Source: Citrus sinensis
Lineage: Eukaryota > Streptophyta > Magnoliopsida > Sapindales > Rutaceae
DNA: 64,000 nt
Assembly: GCF_022201045.2 (NCBI RefSeq)
Contig: NC_068556.1
Span: 372,001-436,000 of the forward strand
Direction: 5' to 3'
Both the position numbers and the translations under genes were made by a program. Under the pieces are notes generated by a model. That model saw nothing but the letters and a program-made list of their open reading frames with translations. It searched no databases and was not told the DNA's origin. Of the stretch, positions 40,853 through 53,033 are shown piece after piece; the stretch's first letter is position 1; every line of letters starts with the position of its first letter.

Positions 40853-43056
40853 TTAGGATGATGATGGGGACGACGGCGCAGATTCTGCCGGTGCCTTGCA
40901 AATAGGGCACCAATTTGTTAGCCGCAGCCATTGCTGTATGCAGAGTACATGATACCTATGCTGACAATGCAATCTCCCCACTTCTTCTCCAACAACATAC
41001 TCTTCCTGCATAAAATAAGACAAATATGCTTCTTTTTTTAAAAAATAAAAAATAAAAATCCAATCCTCATAAGGGCAGGGATACCTTATTGGATTAGGTT
41101 TGGCTACAGTAATTATGAAAAATGACAAGTAGATGCTTTGAGTACTCAATTAAGACAGACCTGGCAGATACTGCATTTAACATCGTCATTATTCCCACTA
41201 CAGCTCAAGGCCACATCAAGAGGTGCAGGCTGATAGATGCTTGTCTTAAGACATTTCAATATTGCTTCATCCGTTAGTGCAGTGCTCACTGTACCCATCC
41301 TCTCTTCAAGAGCTAATAGTTCCTGTCATGATACCAACAAAATCCTATAAAGTAAGCTACTAAATAACAGGTTTTTCTTAAATAGTGTTATTTTTAAACC
41401 ATTGAAAAATGATGAATGACTAGATTAACAATTACATTATCATACCATAGTAACATACCTCATACGACATGTTATCAATATCCAGTCTCATGTCTCTATG
41501 CTGATCATGGAAGCTGAGGCCGTTCAGGAGCAAATTGGTCTCTAGAACAAGCAATTGCTGCACGGCAAAGAAAAAGATTTAAAAAAAAGGCAATTTGACA
41601 GAATCATAGATAACTTAAAACTTGACTACCTCATATGATAATTCCTCATCTTGCTCAATCCTCTCAAGCGCCAGCAATACCTGAAAAATATTATAAAATG
41701 CAAACTATTAGACACTCAGACCCCATTTAAAGAAAACCTTCAACAAAGTGACTTGAACGACCTTCAATTTCCACTCCCTGAACCTCGCCCAGGCAAGGGG
41801 GATGATCTTAAATGTAGCTTTTAACATTCAAGAATATAAAACAATACCTCTGCAATCCCATCAATATTGTAGCGTGCAAAGTTATCACGATTTATTACAG
41901 AGCCAGTGATGCCACCAACATCTGAAGGACTACCAGGCATAAGACCTCGTAAGCCTCCACCACTGCTACCAGGTCTACTGTAAGAACTAGGGCGAATTGA
42001 GGGAGTTTCAGCAGAAAATCGAAGGGACGATGTAGGAACACTTGAATCAACAGGTATTTCAGATTCGGGCACTCTAGATATCACAACAGAGGACTCATTT
42101 GGTGCTAAGCTATTTCCATTTCCTTGATTAGAGAGCCTTGCGCGGCTGTTACTATTTGTTGATCTCCTAGTCCTGACAGATGCAACACCATTATCCCTGT
42201 TAGGAGGCCAATTTCTGGCTCTTCTAGAATCACAAATGGAGATGCCATAATTAGAACTGTGATTTCTCATTTCTGATGATGTTTCGCTGGTCGTCTTCCC
42301 TCCAGAGGAGGAACTACTTTCTCCTTCTGAATTTCTCTTTTTAACCATATCCCTCCTTCTACTAAGGCTTGAGTCTGATAATGTACTGCTACTACTACTA
42401 GAGGGGATGATATCAGATATTGAACTGCATCTTAGATTTCTTAAGCCACGTCTGCTTGTATTGGTAGATGTTGCCGGACTGGTATTTCTAGATGCCAAAG
42501 ACACAGAGGAACCAACTAAAACATCTCGGCTGCCCTCTCCAGACCTCTGATGGAAGGTCCTACGAGATCTTGAATTTGATGCTACACTAGATCTCCCCTC
42601 TTCCATCAAAATAACCTCCCTAGAATCCGAATCTTCAGATGTGGGGAGAAGGCCCCTTTGAATCTTTCCTGGTGGGACTACAAGTTCTGAAACATCTGGC
42701 TCATCATGAACACTACTAGTTTCAGATGAATCTGTTTCAAGCTGAGAAGGTTGCTTCTTCTTAGGATTTGTTGAGGATTTTCCTGCCTTGCTGAGAACCG
42801 AGCAAGTCCTCGAGGAGCTTCCAATTATTTCCTTGCCACTAGAAGAAGAACCAAATGAAGGCCTTGAAGATTTGGCTTTCTCTGAGCAGCCAATTTGGGT
42901 GCCTTTCATGGAGTTCAGTCTGCTGCTGCATCCAATTCGGCTACAAATTTGAGCATTTTTTTCTCTATTGTTAACAGTATCCCTCAAAACAATACCAGAA
43001 CTCTTTCTAGAGACAACAAGCCCATCGATAGCTCTTTTACCAGAGTATCCATCCAT
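40853..43056 (-). CDS. RING-H2 E3 ubiquitin ligase, HIP1/RHG1A/MBR-like
   Basis: Five coding exons read leftward (43056-41848, 41680-41630, 41557-41459, 41322-41161, 41005-40853) give 557 residues. Exon 1 encodes a 403-residue Ser/Arg-rich, probably disordered region with a poly-Ser block near residue 225. The later exons encode helical repeats (VLLALERIEQDEELSYE, MSYEELLALEERMG) and then a C-terminal RING-H2: CSIC, HCQHRYHVLC, and CPIC after a WLRLTN loop, ending SAPSSPSSS. The zinc pattern C-x2-C, C-x-H-x2-H-x2-C, C-x2-C is complete, so it should transfer ubiquitin with an E2. This layout (long Ser-rich N terminus, RING at the extreme C terminus) is typical of plant HIP1, RHG1A and MBR1/2 proteins; I cannot pick the orthologue. 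Just upstream CTTGTTTCAG (minus) marks the acceptor of a 5' UTR intron. Confidence 0.9.
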
Positions 43057-43079
43057 GTATCCACTAAGAACCCCTTAAA

Positions 43080-45460
43080 CTGAAACAAGAATAATATATA
43101 ATACATATAATTCAGATTATGGAAGTCTGAAGCTTTCTGCTGTGTGATAAGCCTCACATTGAAAGGAAAATGTTTGTTCTTTCAAACTGAAGAAATGACA
43201 CATCCTAACAAACATAAAATTAGAGTCCATTTCTGAGGTTCTACCCTTTTCCTACTCTACAATATGCTATATTTGCAGAAGTTATAGCCCAAAAAATTAC
43301 TTTCATACCTAAATCCCAATAGTTCTCTCTTGAATATTAATTTATAACATCAATTTTTTTAATTTATAACATCAAATTTTTGTAAGGAGAATTTTTTAAT
43401 AGCTTCTCAAGAGATTGTTTAATGACCAACCACAATATTCAATACTATCAGTGTATTCACTGCAGTTTTCATGACATCATAAGCATACATGCAAACATAC
43501 ATATGCACAAAATTACGATAATGATATGAGGATAAAATGAATAAATTTCTTATGCTAGCTTTCATCTAAAGCTACAAGACGAAGGCACCAATACCAGGAG
43601 CACGAATTTAGCATCTCTCTCTTAGTTTAAAGTTCCATTGAACAACTTGAATTGAAAAATTTCATACGCTGGTATGAATGAAGAAACCAGAACAAAATGT
43701 GTCAAATTGAATAACAAACATCTAACAAAAGATCACCCTATAAAACCCAATTCAACTAAAAATTAAACAAAATAAATCAAAGAAATTAAAATAAAGCATA
43801 TTACCTTTATTATGAACGAAACCAAAAGAAAAAGGAGAATAAAAAAGATCAACCCATAAAAAGAAAAAAAAAATAGTTTCAAGTTCTCATAAGAACATAA
43901 AAAGAAACAGAATCCCATATGCCCACATGGCCATTAATTAGATCCCAAGAAAAGTGGCCACTTTTTTAATTTAAGGCCAAAGCTTTACTTCAATTATTCT
44001 CCACACAACCTCTTCTTCCTCCTCTATTTTTTTCCCAAAAATAAACAACAACAGCAGCAACTCTCTCCGAGATTAACGGACTCTCAAAAGCTTAATACCT
44101 CAAAATCAGCAAAATTCTCCCCCCCCCCCTCCCCCCCAAAAAAAATCATCTTCACAAAAGAAAAACTATCAAACACCTGACGACCTCAATTTAAGCGAGG
44201 TAAATAAAAATTCAAATATAAAACGAAAAAAAAAACAACAAAAAGTTGTAAACAAGGAATGAATATATTCGGTTATTGAATTGCGTAATAGAAGCAACAG
44301 AAATAAATTCAATATTCATATTCCACCTTTTGTTTTACTTCTGTTTGAAGAACGGAGAAAGTATTAAGGCCCTGTTTGTTGAGAGAGATTTCGGGGAGAG
44401 AGAGAGAGAGTCCAAAAACGTGTGTGAAAGATCCAATATTCAGCTGCGACCAAAAGTCTAGTCCTTTTAAATAATGTTTTTATTTCAAGGGAAAATAACA
44501 CTCAAACCCCAAAACAATGGCCTAATATATAAATAAACACATAAACAAATAGACTTAAAAACCCTCTATCACTAGCATTTTATGTGGTTGGACAGACATT
44601 TTCATAGAACAAAAACTAAACTGTTTCGGCTCAAGAATTATTTGGTTGTCTGTGTCTCTGAATTTTTTTTAAATAGATGATTGCAAATTGGGTTAAAAAA
44701 ATTACACAAAAAGTTGGTGATTAAATCTGATTTTTAGTTCAATTTAATTTTAAAAAAAGAATTATTTCTAAATTCAATAAATTCGATTCAATTCTATTTT
44801 CTAAACACTCTATTCTTAAGATATATACGATGGTGGAATTGGTTTTTTGAAAATAGCGGTGAAAGAGCCACATGCATTATTGACCTTGACCGCAAATTTA
44901 AAAAGAGATTTATGTGATCATTCTTGAAATATTAGCAGTCTGATTATATATTAGAGTAACTTTAGGGGCCTAGATGTTCTTTTTTATACTTAGTTAAAAG
45001 ATTTGAGATTACTTAAAGGTTAATTGGATAATTTGCTAAGCAGTGCCGTCCATATATACATACAATGCGAGCTCGTGAGATCTCCACCGTCGGCTATGGG
45101 TTAGGAGAGTCAAAGATCGACGGTCGGTGAGGACGGCGTTACGTTATGATGCGATAAAACGACGTATGCTTATTAAACGGAACAGATAAAAAGGACCTCT
45201 TTGGGCCCCACATTCCGTCCAACAGCATTACAGCAGCCGCCTAACCTTTATTTTGTATTAATTCATTAATTATATTTTTTTAGTCATTTCGTTAATTAAT
45301 TTTGTTATCTTACTTGAAGTTGAAGCGCGTGCCTCACACTTGACCTAGTTGATAAAGATGGCTGTTAATTCCTGAATTGACCCCTGTTCTATGGTGGCTC
45401 CAGTCTTTTTGTTTCATTAGTGTTCTCTTTCAATTTCATTTTGAAATGTGTGGCTAGGTA
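43080..45460 (-). promoter_or_regulatory. Leader intron, 5' UTR exon and promoter region of the RING gene
   Basis: A 5' UTR intron ends at 43080 (minus-strand CAG acceptor). The upstream noncoding exon probably lies around 44.1-44.45 kb, where a poly-C block (44120-44138) and a GA-repeat (about 44396-44410) occur. 45060-45240 is a locally GC-richer block and may be promoter sequence. No other gene is seen; exact transcript ends are not visible. Confidence 0.4.
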
Positions 45461-45468
45461 TTTCCTTA

Positions 45469-46278
45469 AGGGCGGAGTTATTTGCACTCTAAAAAATACT
45501 CAAAACACTCATTTATTTTGGACACTCATTCATTATATTTAAAATATTTAACTTTTACTTTGTACACTCTTAAAATTCCAAACATACCCTTAAAGCTTCC
45601 TCTTTATTTCTTTTTCATACATTCATAGCACCAAAACACCCGAGTCAAGAATTTCTTATATGCTTTCAATATTAGTTTATTTACAATTTCATAAAAGCTC
45701 TACCCATTATACAGTAATTCTTGTTCGTACTGCAAATTATTTATATTATTATTCTCAGATCTTAAACAACAGATAAGCCATTTTTTTGTTTTCAGATTCA
45801 AAAGAATAAGCAATTTATGCCAGGCCTTTAGCAAACAATAACCAATAACCGGGTTTAATAATTGATTTAATATAAATATGCCACTCTAATAAGTAATTAA
45901 ATGGCAGAATTTTATTGAGTTTGAGAGAAAATTTGATTAGTATGATTTCTACCACATCATAAAAGTGGAGAACTTGCGAGTCATAATTTCCTTGATAAGA
46001 GTGGTGAATGATTTGATTGAGTTTTAAGGATTAACACTAGTTAAAAATTAATAAATGCGTTTGTTGTGAATAAAAAATAGTATTTAAAATTTTATAGTTA
46101 CATTACATATTGCATGGGTGCACATGTGCATTATATGGTTGTCTTGATTAATTTTTTATTTATTTATACTAAATTGTCCTTATTAGTAAATGACATTATG
46201 GGTATAAATTCGTAATATAAAATTTATAAAAAATTATGAGTGTTCAAAATATTTTTTAGAGTGCATGTAGTCCCACCC
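45469..46278. mobile_element. hAT-like non-autonomous element, about 810 bp
   Basis: The ends share an inverted repeat of about 45 bp: left AGGGCGGAGTTATTTGCACT, right (complement) GGGTGGGACTACATGCACTC, both continuing with CTAAAAAATA and then CACTCAT. A perfect 8-bp duplication TTTCCTTA lies at 45461-45468 and 46279-46286. The interior is AT-rich without a transposase ORF. Duplication length and GGG-type ends suggest hAT, although the terminal bases are offset by one between the two ends. Confidence 0.75.
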
Positions 46279-46484
46279 TTTCCTTACTTTATTTCTAATT
46301 TTATGTGATGAAGATAAATAATAAATGATAAGCTTTATCTCCTTGAAAGCATTATTGTTCATTTTCTCCTTGAAAGCATTATCCTTGCAAATATAAAATT
46401 TTTTATCTTGTATTTTGGGCTTGTAACAAGTGGCAAGTTTAAAATTGATATATATGGGCAAATTTAAATGGGAAATTGATCTAT

Positions 46485-46748
46485 CTAACTTGAGTGAGCG
46501 CCACGCTCCCTAAAGCGTTGGGTTTCCAGCATCGCTTTCTTGGTTTCCCAATCGCTCAAAGCCAAATGGCCATCAACAGTTTCTAATTCTTTCATTTTCT
46601 CTCTTTGTTTTGCTTCCACTCTTTTAATTATCCACGAACTCTCACGAGTCCCTATCACAGGAACTTGGATTATGTTGTCAAAAGGAAAAATCATTACACG
46701 TTTCTCATTTGCCCAATTTCTTGACTCTTTCAGTTTAATTATTAGCAT
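46485..46748 (-). CDS. Unassigned small ORF, possibly an exon or gene relic
   Basis: An 87-codon frame, opened only by a near-cognate codon, with a charged, non-repetitive composition unlike the surrounding AT-rich noise. It includes MIFPFDNIIQVPVIGTRESS and a helical run KRVEAKQREKMKELE. The real start is unclear. It could be the last exon of an unannotated gene whose earlier part lies to the right (for example the in-frame-looking MDGFIDLSPYKPGVELFET near 46860-46920), or a relic. I do not recognise the family. Confidence 0.3.
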   Translation of the reverse strand: MLIIKLKESRNWANEKRVMIFPFDNIIQVPVIGTRESSWIIKRVEAKQREKMKELETVDGHLALSDWETKKAMLETQRFRERGAHSS

Positions 46749-49544
46749 TATGATTTATATTTTAATTTTTTCTTTTTTTTTTTTTGACCTTTATTGTTTG
46801 GGTTAAAAATGCTTCCAAAGAATTTCCACTTGTTCCACAAATTAAGGCGCTTCTAATTAAGTCTCGAATAATTCAACTCCCGGTTTGTATGGCGACAAGT
46901 CGATAAATCCATCCATAGTTTCTCTATGTTTTATATAAATGGCTTTTTGCAATAAAATCGCAAAGAAGAGCCAAAAATGTACGTGGTAAAATACGTCACA
47001 TTTACATTTAAAATAAACAACCCATTTTTTTATATAAAAAAAAAACAATTCCACCATCATATTCAGATATATGTACGCGTATATATGAAAAAAAAAAAAA
47101 AAAGGTTGGAAAAACCCATCAATAGGTCTTAAAATAATTGAACAAATATTCGTTGATGATTTTGTGGAGAAAAATAAATTATTTGAGAGCAACCCCCGTT
47201 GAAGGCCATCGAAGCATGATTAATAGAATGGTGGAACCCAAGTTTCAAAAAGATGTTGTTGTTGGACAAGTGCTTGTCCTCGAAAGCATTGATTAATTGC
47301 CCGTGGAAAGCACTTTCATGTGCATCAATGGTGTCTCCTACTTGTAATATTGAGGCTTACATATCAAGATTTTAATAATATCAACATTTCAATTTGTACA
47401 ATTGGGAAAATTATAACTTAGTGGGGGTGGCGGGACCAAATCCCAGAATGTCAGGTCCAAATGGCCATTCTATTTAAAGAATTAAAGAAGGAAATGATGA
47501 TAAGAATAAGAAACATTCAATGAATAGATTTAGTAAACAAATGCAACATAATAATGAAGTTAAATTGACTAAGTTTGGCTTGCATGTCTGCCAAATGTAA
47601 GAACAAGAGAGGACCAAGTGGCCCACCAATGCCACCTTGTGATGTAATTCTGATTTATTCTGTGTTTATTTTCTCGTTTGCTAGTAAGACAGAAGATAAG
47701 ATTGGATAATAATAATAATAAAATAACGGGGAAAATGAAAAATAGACCGCAAAGTTCGCTCTAATTAATTAGTAAATCGGTTTATTTCACAAGGGACGGA
47801 ATCGAACGATGTACCATGACAACCAAACCAAACCAAACTATAAGGGATATGGGTTTATTCGTGACTTCTTATTTAAATTAGGCAAATTTTAGAGGTCTGT
47901 GTGTAATTTCCTTAATAATAACTTAATATTAATTAATTAATTAGTCGTAAAAAGAGATTATAGGCAGGTTGGCTTAAGCCACTAAAAATGGCAGTGGGAA
48001 TGTGGGATGTTTTGGTGACGTGTCTTTAGGGACGGGCAAAGCCACGACAACTCAAAAGTGCTTTTTGGGTGTTGCCAGAAGCAACTTTTTGATTAGGTTT
48101 GGTATTTCGGATTCTGTTGGCTTGGCTAGTGGAAAGATATCATGGGGAGGGTTTTTTCAACAGAAAACCAAACGTACTTTAGAGTTTCAAGACTAATTGC
48201 TTTTGAAAACCAGCAGCACTTCGTCCAAGTTTTATTTCAATCCGGAAAAAAAAGAGGATTGTGTTGGTGTATCATGTTGCGAAAAATGATTAATCACAAG
48301 TCCTTTCTAGATAGCTAAGTTTTTATAAGATAAGCTTGTAACTTTATTATTATTTTGGTCTGATTTTTATCAAAAATATTATGAGAGCTTGTTTTGTTTT
48401 TTTTTGGGGGGGTTGTTGAAAGTATGAGCCAATTCGTCTTAGAATAGTTTTGTTGGGGATGAAAAAAAAACTGAGATGGACCCAACCATTAGAGACAACA
48501 TCGGTGGAGGCTAGCAGTAACACTTTGACAGTCAAGTTAGGTAAGTTTTAGAGAGGGTGTTACATTGTTTAAAAACTCTAATATCAATGGAAAATTGAGA
48601 GTTGTAGGAAAGAAGTTGAACCTATTTTGCTAAGACTAACCTGATATTATATAAGGAATGCTCCTGAGGGTATTTTGATATTTTTTTGGGATATGTGACA
48701 ATTGTAATAAGCTATTCCCTTTCTCATGTAGGGATATTTCAATAATTTGTTTAATAAATTTGAGTCTTTTAGGATTTCGCCTTTTTAGGATTGGACAAGT
48801 CCTAATTGTGAGGTTGTTCTCGATGACAATATTTTTTAATTTCTGATTGACTTATTTCAAATGAGTTAATTAAGTTTTTGAAGCAGTTGACTCATCTGTT
48901 GATTGATCAGATGATAGCAGAGTTGGTTTCCTCTCTCACTCTTGGTGCATGTGACTGTTGGGGAGATATTTTGAGAAGATTCCTATAAAAATTACATTAT
49001 GTTGATGTGCAACAATTTTAGTAGAGGAGTTGTCATTGTTAGAATGATCCTCCATCAATATGTGACAATCTTAATGTACATTGGGAGATATTTTCAATTT
49101 TCTTGAGATCTTCTCATCTCACCTTTTTCTTTCAATTTCCTCTTCACATTTTCTAATGGCATATTGGACATGGAATTATTGTATATATGTCACATTCTAA
49201 TTGTATGAACCAAATTTTACCACCAGCAATTATTGCTAGCGTTTATAGCATGAACAAGTAGTCAATAACATCAAACTTATAATTAGATTATCATCTAGCG
49301 TCTTCAAATTAAATAACAGTAGTATGTATATGAACAATATCAAATTCCTTGGGAAAAATTCCTATATATTGACAAGAGCGAAGGCAAATAAATCATACTC
49401 CTTGCACGTATATCTTATAAAATATCATGTCCGTTTCGTAATTACAACTTATATTTCAAAGACCTTTATAACATCTAAAGGCACGTATATAAAAATTAAG
49501 ATGGAATCATGGAATCTTCTTTTCAATTTCCAATTATTATTTCA

Positions 49545-49617
49545 ATAAAGATGTGAAGAGAAGAAGAACAACAACAAGAAGAACAAGAAGAAGAAATAAG
49601 AATAAAGATGTGAAGAG
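49545..49617 (+). repeat. Purine-rich GAA/CAA tract flanked by 17-bp direct repeats
   Basis: The string AATAAAGATGTGAAGAG occurs at about 49545-49561 and again at about 49601-49617, enclosing a GAAGAA/CAACAA tract. Looks like a slippage duplication. Non-coding as far as I can tell. Confidence 0.75.
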
Positions 49618-50224
49618 CAATTGCGTTAGTACCAAAGAAATAATTAAATTTGGTTTTTATATATTAGCTAATTGCATTGAAAAGGTCAACAATATCTCCA
49701 TTTCTCTCCACATGTCTTGGATTGTTCGTTTGTTTGATTATCAAAATTTTTAGGGGGTTTCAATTGATTGGCCTCCACCATCACTACCGTTGAGTTTTGC
49801 GCAATTCACGGTTCTTTATCAAACTTTAAACAATATTTTGCACTTTAATTTTTCCTTCATATACTCATTTTTCTTGCCCATTTTTCTCTCCTTAACTATA
49901 TTCCTATTCCCTTGCTAATCCATGAATTTCTTTCTCTTCTGATCAAGGTACGCTTTCTCTACATTGTATCTTTCTGGGTTCCTTTAAAAAAGAATAATAG
50001 TAATAATAAAAATTCATTTGCCAGCCTTAAAGATGATGCATGGAAGAGAGAAATCTTTTCATTGTATATTAAATTTTCCTTCTATGTTACGTACGCAGCC
50101 AAAGTCAATTATCTTTTTCATATATTTCCCAGAACTTTGTTTTGATATATGAGCTATATGCATAGATATTTTTCTTGGATACGAGTCAAGTAGAAAACTG
50201 GTGGGATTAAAATCTAAAGGATTA

Positions 50225-50442
50225 CCAATAAAGTGTTGGCTCCACTGGCAATGGAGTCCCCCTTAAGTGGCTTGACTGGGTTTGCTCCCTAGTTCGAGTC
50301 GTAGGGAAGTCGGCTTTGTTGGGAGAACTTGTGTCTCCCGATTCGAGCGGGAACTTTTAGTCTGGGTTGTGGTACGGGCTTAAAGGTGCCTCCCATAGTT
50401 GGGGCTCTCCCCAGGATATCTCGTGGTTAAGACAAAAAAAAA
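50225..50442 (+). mobile_element. tRNA-derived SINE, plus orientation
   Basis: Contains a Pol III A-box-like TGGCTCCACTGG (50237-50248) and B box GTTCGAGTC (50292-50300), then about 130 bp of unique sequence and a 3' A-run beginning at 50434. It is flanked by a near-perfect duplication AAATCTAAAGGATTA at 50210-50224 and AAATCTAAAAGGATTA at 50443-50458 (one extra A). About 218 bp, clearly different in sequence from the SINE at 13012-13196. It lies about 300 bp upstream of the calmodulin-binding gene. Confidence 0.85.
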
Positions 50443-50737
50443 AAATCTAAAAGGATTATTTCTATGTGGAGGTAAATTTGACTAATCTTTATTATTAACA
50501 TCATCAATTCCTAAGTAGTTTCTGATGATAGCTGAAGCTAACAAGAATATTATATAATTTTTTGTAATAATTTTTCAGTTCGGATGTCTGTAGAAAATGT
50601 TTAGCAATTCAAAATGAAATTATCATAATTCAATGCCAAATTTGTTACGAAATTTGTAAGATGTGAACTTTCTGATAGTGAGATAAAAAAAGATTAATTC
50701 TGAAATTCCAGGTTATAGAGAAATTTCTAGGATATTT

Positions 50738-52069
50738 ATGGCAACGACAACAAGAACAAAGGATCGAGCTCTGGCGAAGGACAAGAGAGGCACATCCCCA
50801 TCAAATTCACAAACCACTCATAGCCAGAGATGTAGCAGCAGGCATAACAATAATACTTGCACTGATAGAGGAAAATCGTCACCAGCGCCGGCAACGGAGA
50901 AACCCATGCCAAATTATCTCAAGCCAACAATAAGCTCGCGCATTAACGAACCTGTAAAGCTTGGGAATAAGAAAATTAATAACACCCACGAGGATAACCA
51001 TAAGCTTCTTAGGAGGAGATCATTTGACAAGCCACCGTCCGCTTCTCCTAGAGGCCAAAAAGCACTTATCTCGCCCGGTCCTCGCGATCGAGGAGGATCA
51101 GCTCCGGCTCCAGCAGTTCCCCGCGAGAGAAAAATTACTGTTCGGTCCTCTTCTTTCGGTAGAAATACGGTTACTACAACAAAACCTGTTACCCCGAAGA
51201 CCAAGAGCAAGACCAAGAGCACGTCCTTCGTTAACAAGAAGGATACTTCAAGCAATTATGCTTCTTCATCCTCTTCGAGAAAGTCTTCAAGTTGTCGCGA
51301 CACAAAACAAGCAATGGATCATGAAGCTAAGCCAGAAGAAGATTTGGTTGAGGAAGTTGAAGAGGTCGTTAAAGTAGAGAGTGAGACTTCAGAAGCACTT
51401 TCGGATGTTAATGTTCCGAAATCTGAAATCGATCATGATGATCAGGAAGATGTTCGTGTTGTAGAAAGCAATGAAGATGAGAAGATCTACTCTTGTGATA
51501 TTTCCACGTGTACTTCAGAGGATCAAAATGTGATCCCAGAACCACATATTGATGATCAGCAAGTGAAGACGGATACTCAACAAGAAGATGATAAAGAAAA
51601 GATTAGCACAGAGGAAAGTCACGATGGTGGTCTCCAAGAAGAGAGTGTCATAGAGGAGGAGGCTAAATCATTGAAGGAATCTGAGGATAAAGGCAAAGAC
51701 GATGATGATCATAAGAATATTGTTAATGAGAGTGCTGAAGACGATAATAAGGAGGTTGAAGAAGAAGTCAAATTACAGCACGGGCAAGAAGCTCTGAGCC
51801 AGGAGAATAAGAAGGAAGGAGAAGATCGGTTAGAGGGAGGTTGTGAAGAAGCAATTAACAAACAGGATGATGATAAAGCAGCTGCAAATGTGGTGGTAGT
51901 GCCAAAGGTGCAGGAGGGGCAAGGGAAGAAGGAGTCTCCATCGGCGGCGTACAATGATGTGATTGAGGAGACAGCGAGTAAGCTGCTGGAGAAGAGGAAG
52001 AACAAAGTGAAAGCCCTTGTTGGTGCCTTTGAGACTGTCATTGATTATGAATCTGCATCATCCAAATAA
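50738..52069 (+). CDS. Calmodulin-binding-domain protein (plant CaM_binding family)
   Basis: A single-exon frame of 443 residues with a plausible leader acceptor CCAG at 50709-50710. Residues about 1-190 are basic and Ser/Lys/Arg-rich (RRRSFDKPPSASPRGQ, RKITVRSSSFGRNT). Residues about 195-395 are a strongly acidic Glu/Asp-rich stretch. The C terminus (YNDVIEETASKLLEKRKNKV followed by KALVGAFETVIDYES) is the basic amphipathic helix typical of the plant calmodulin-binding domain, here present only as its final part. Such proteins bind Ca2+-calmodulin; some are linked to pathogen or stress signalling, but no specific role is visible. Family members are often larger, so this is a short version. 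The acidic middle is low complexity and will align poorly. Confidence 0.85.
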   Translation: MATTTRTKDRALAKDKRGTSPSNSQTTHSQRCSSRHNNNTCTDRGKSSPAPATEKPMPNYLKPTISSRINEPVKLGNKKINNTHEDNHKLLRRRSFDKPPSASPRGQKALISPGPRDRGGSAPAPAVPRERKITVRSSSFGRNTVTTTKPVTPKTKSKTKSTSFVNKKDTSSNYASSSSSRKSSSCRDTKQAMDHEAKPEEDLVEEVEEVVKVESETSEALSDVNVPKSEIDHDDQEDVRVVESNEDEKIYSCDISTCTSEDQNVIPEPHIDDQQVKTDTQQEDDKEKISTEESHDGGLQEESVIEEEAKSLKESEDKGKDDDDHKNIVNESAEDDNKEVEEEVKLQHGQEALSQENKKEGEDRLEGGCEEAINKQDDDKAAANVVVVPKVQEGQGKKESPSAAYNDVIEETASKLLEKRKNKVKALVGAFETVIDYESASSK

Positions 52070-52652
52070 AAATTAAGTTGACACAAAAATTATACATAAA
52101 CACCTAACTTGTTAGATTTGGAACGATCCAAGTGCTGTTGTAGCTTTTTTTTTTTTTTTTTCCATGTGACAATAAGATAAATTGCTTTGTGATCCCTTTG
52201 TTGATTCCCCGTACAGTTGTATAAATATGATCTTTTCTTTTTCATGGTATACAGTATAAATTGTTAAACAGACGTACCAAATTGCACTTTCAAAATTATA
52301 CTCCAAAGTTTGACATATATAGTGGAATAATATGGACTTACGTTACGTAGGGATACCTAGACAATACCTACAAAGAAATATCGATACAATGATAGATACA
52401 AAATCATACTGCATGCATTTCTCATACCATATACTTAAATCCACTTTTTATTAAAATGACGACAGCCTCGTTAGTTCATAATATAATCTTTCATATCAAA
52501 TTACGGAATACTAGAATATAATGATTACAAAAAAAACACAATTCAAGCTTTCCCATTCACATTACGCATCACAAGAGAATTTTATTTAAAAAGGAAAAAA
52601 GAAAACATAACTACGTACTCCTTAATCTTTTGTTAATTGTTTCGCATTCTGC
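52070..52652. other. Convergent 3' spacer between the calmodulin-binding and DUF761 genes
   Basis: AT-rich, with a T-run near 52146-52161. It holds the facing 3' UTRs of the two flanking genes; nothing else is seen. Confidence 0.6.
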
Positions 52653-53033
52653 TCAAGCATAATTGTTATCAAAACTATTTACTCGACGGTAAAGTAGCTC
52701 CAAAGAAACCTGGCGTTCATACAAAAGCCGGCGACGAAAATTAGTGATAAAAACTTCTGAATTCCGATCAATATTATCATTATCATCGTCACCATAATGA
52801 TCATAAGCACAACCTTTTGTTCTTTGAGGTGATCGAACAGATTTTCCCATACTAGAATCTTGATCAACAGTAGTACTATATTGCAAGCCTACTCGATCAC
52901 TAAAGCTCAATGAACGTCGATTCTTAGAGAAGGTAGTACCGCATATTGAAGCTAAGTGCCATCTGCTTAGTTTTAAAACGCTTAAAATCATGTTTAATTT
53001 CTTCACTGCTTTCTTTATGCGTCTCAGCTGCAT
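52653..53033 (-). CDS. Small basic DUF761-domain protein
   Basis: An intron-less frame of 126 residues. The N terminus MQLRRIKKAVKKLNMILSVL is basic and amphipathic, as in many plant DUF761 (cotton-fibre-expressed) proteins. The C terminus SEVFITNFRRRLLYERQVSL carries the DUF761 signature of the F-I-x-x-F-x-x-x-L-x-x-E-R-Q-x-S-L type. The middle is Ser- and Asp-rich (GDDDNDNIDRN). The molecular function of the domain is not known. Transcription converges with the calmodulin-binding gene to its left. An overlapping frame at 52924-53121 is a shadow. Confidence 0.8.
   Translation of the reverse strand: MQLRRIKKAVKKLNMILSVLKLSRWHLASICGTTFSKNRRSLSFSDRVGLQYSTTVDQDSSMGKSVRSPQRTKGCAYDHYGDDDNDNIDRNSEVFITNFRRRLLYERQVSLELLYRRVNSFDNNYA

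Larger units (their letters stand above)
46287..50209. other. Spacer with no confirmed gene
   Basis: Contains one unexplained open frame with protein-like composition (46485-46748, minus), a short open stretch at about 47195-47300 (plus), an (AAT)n run near 47707-47722, and a purine-rich tract at 49545-49617 flanked by 17-bp direct repeats. Part of the last kilobase may be promoter or leader of the calmodulin-binding gene. Confidence 0.45.
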
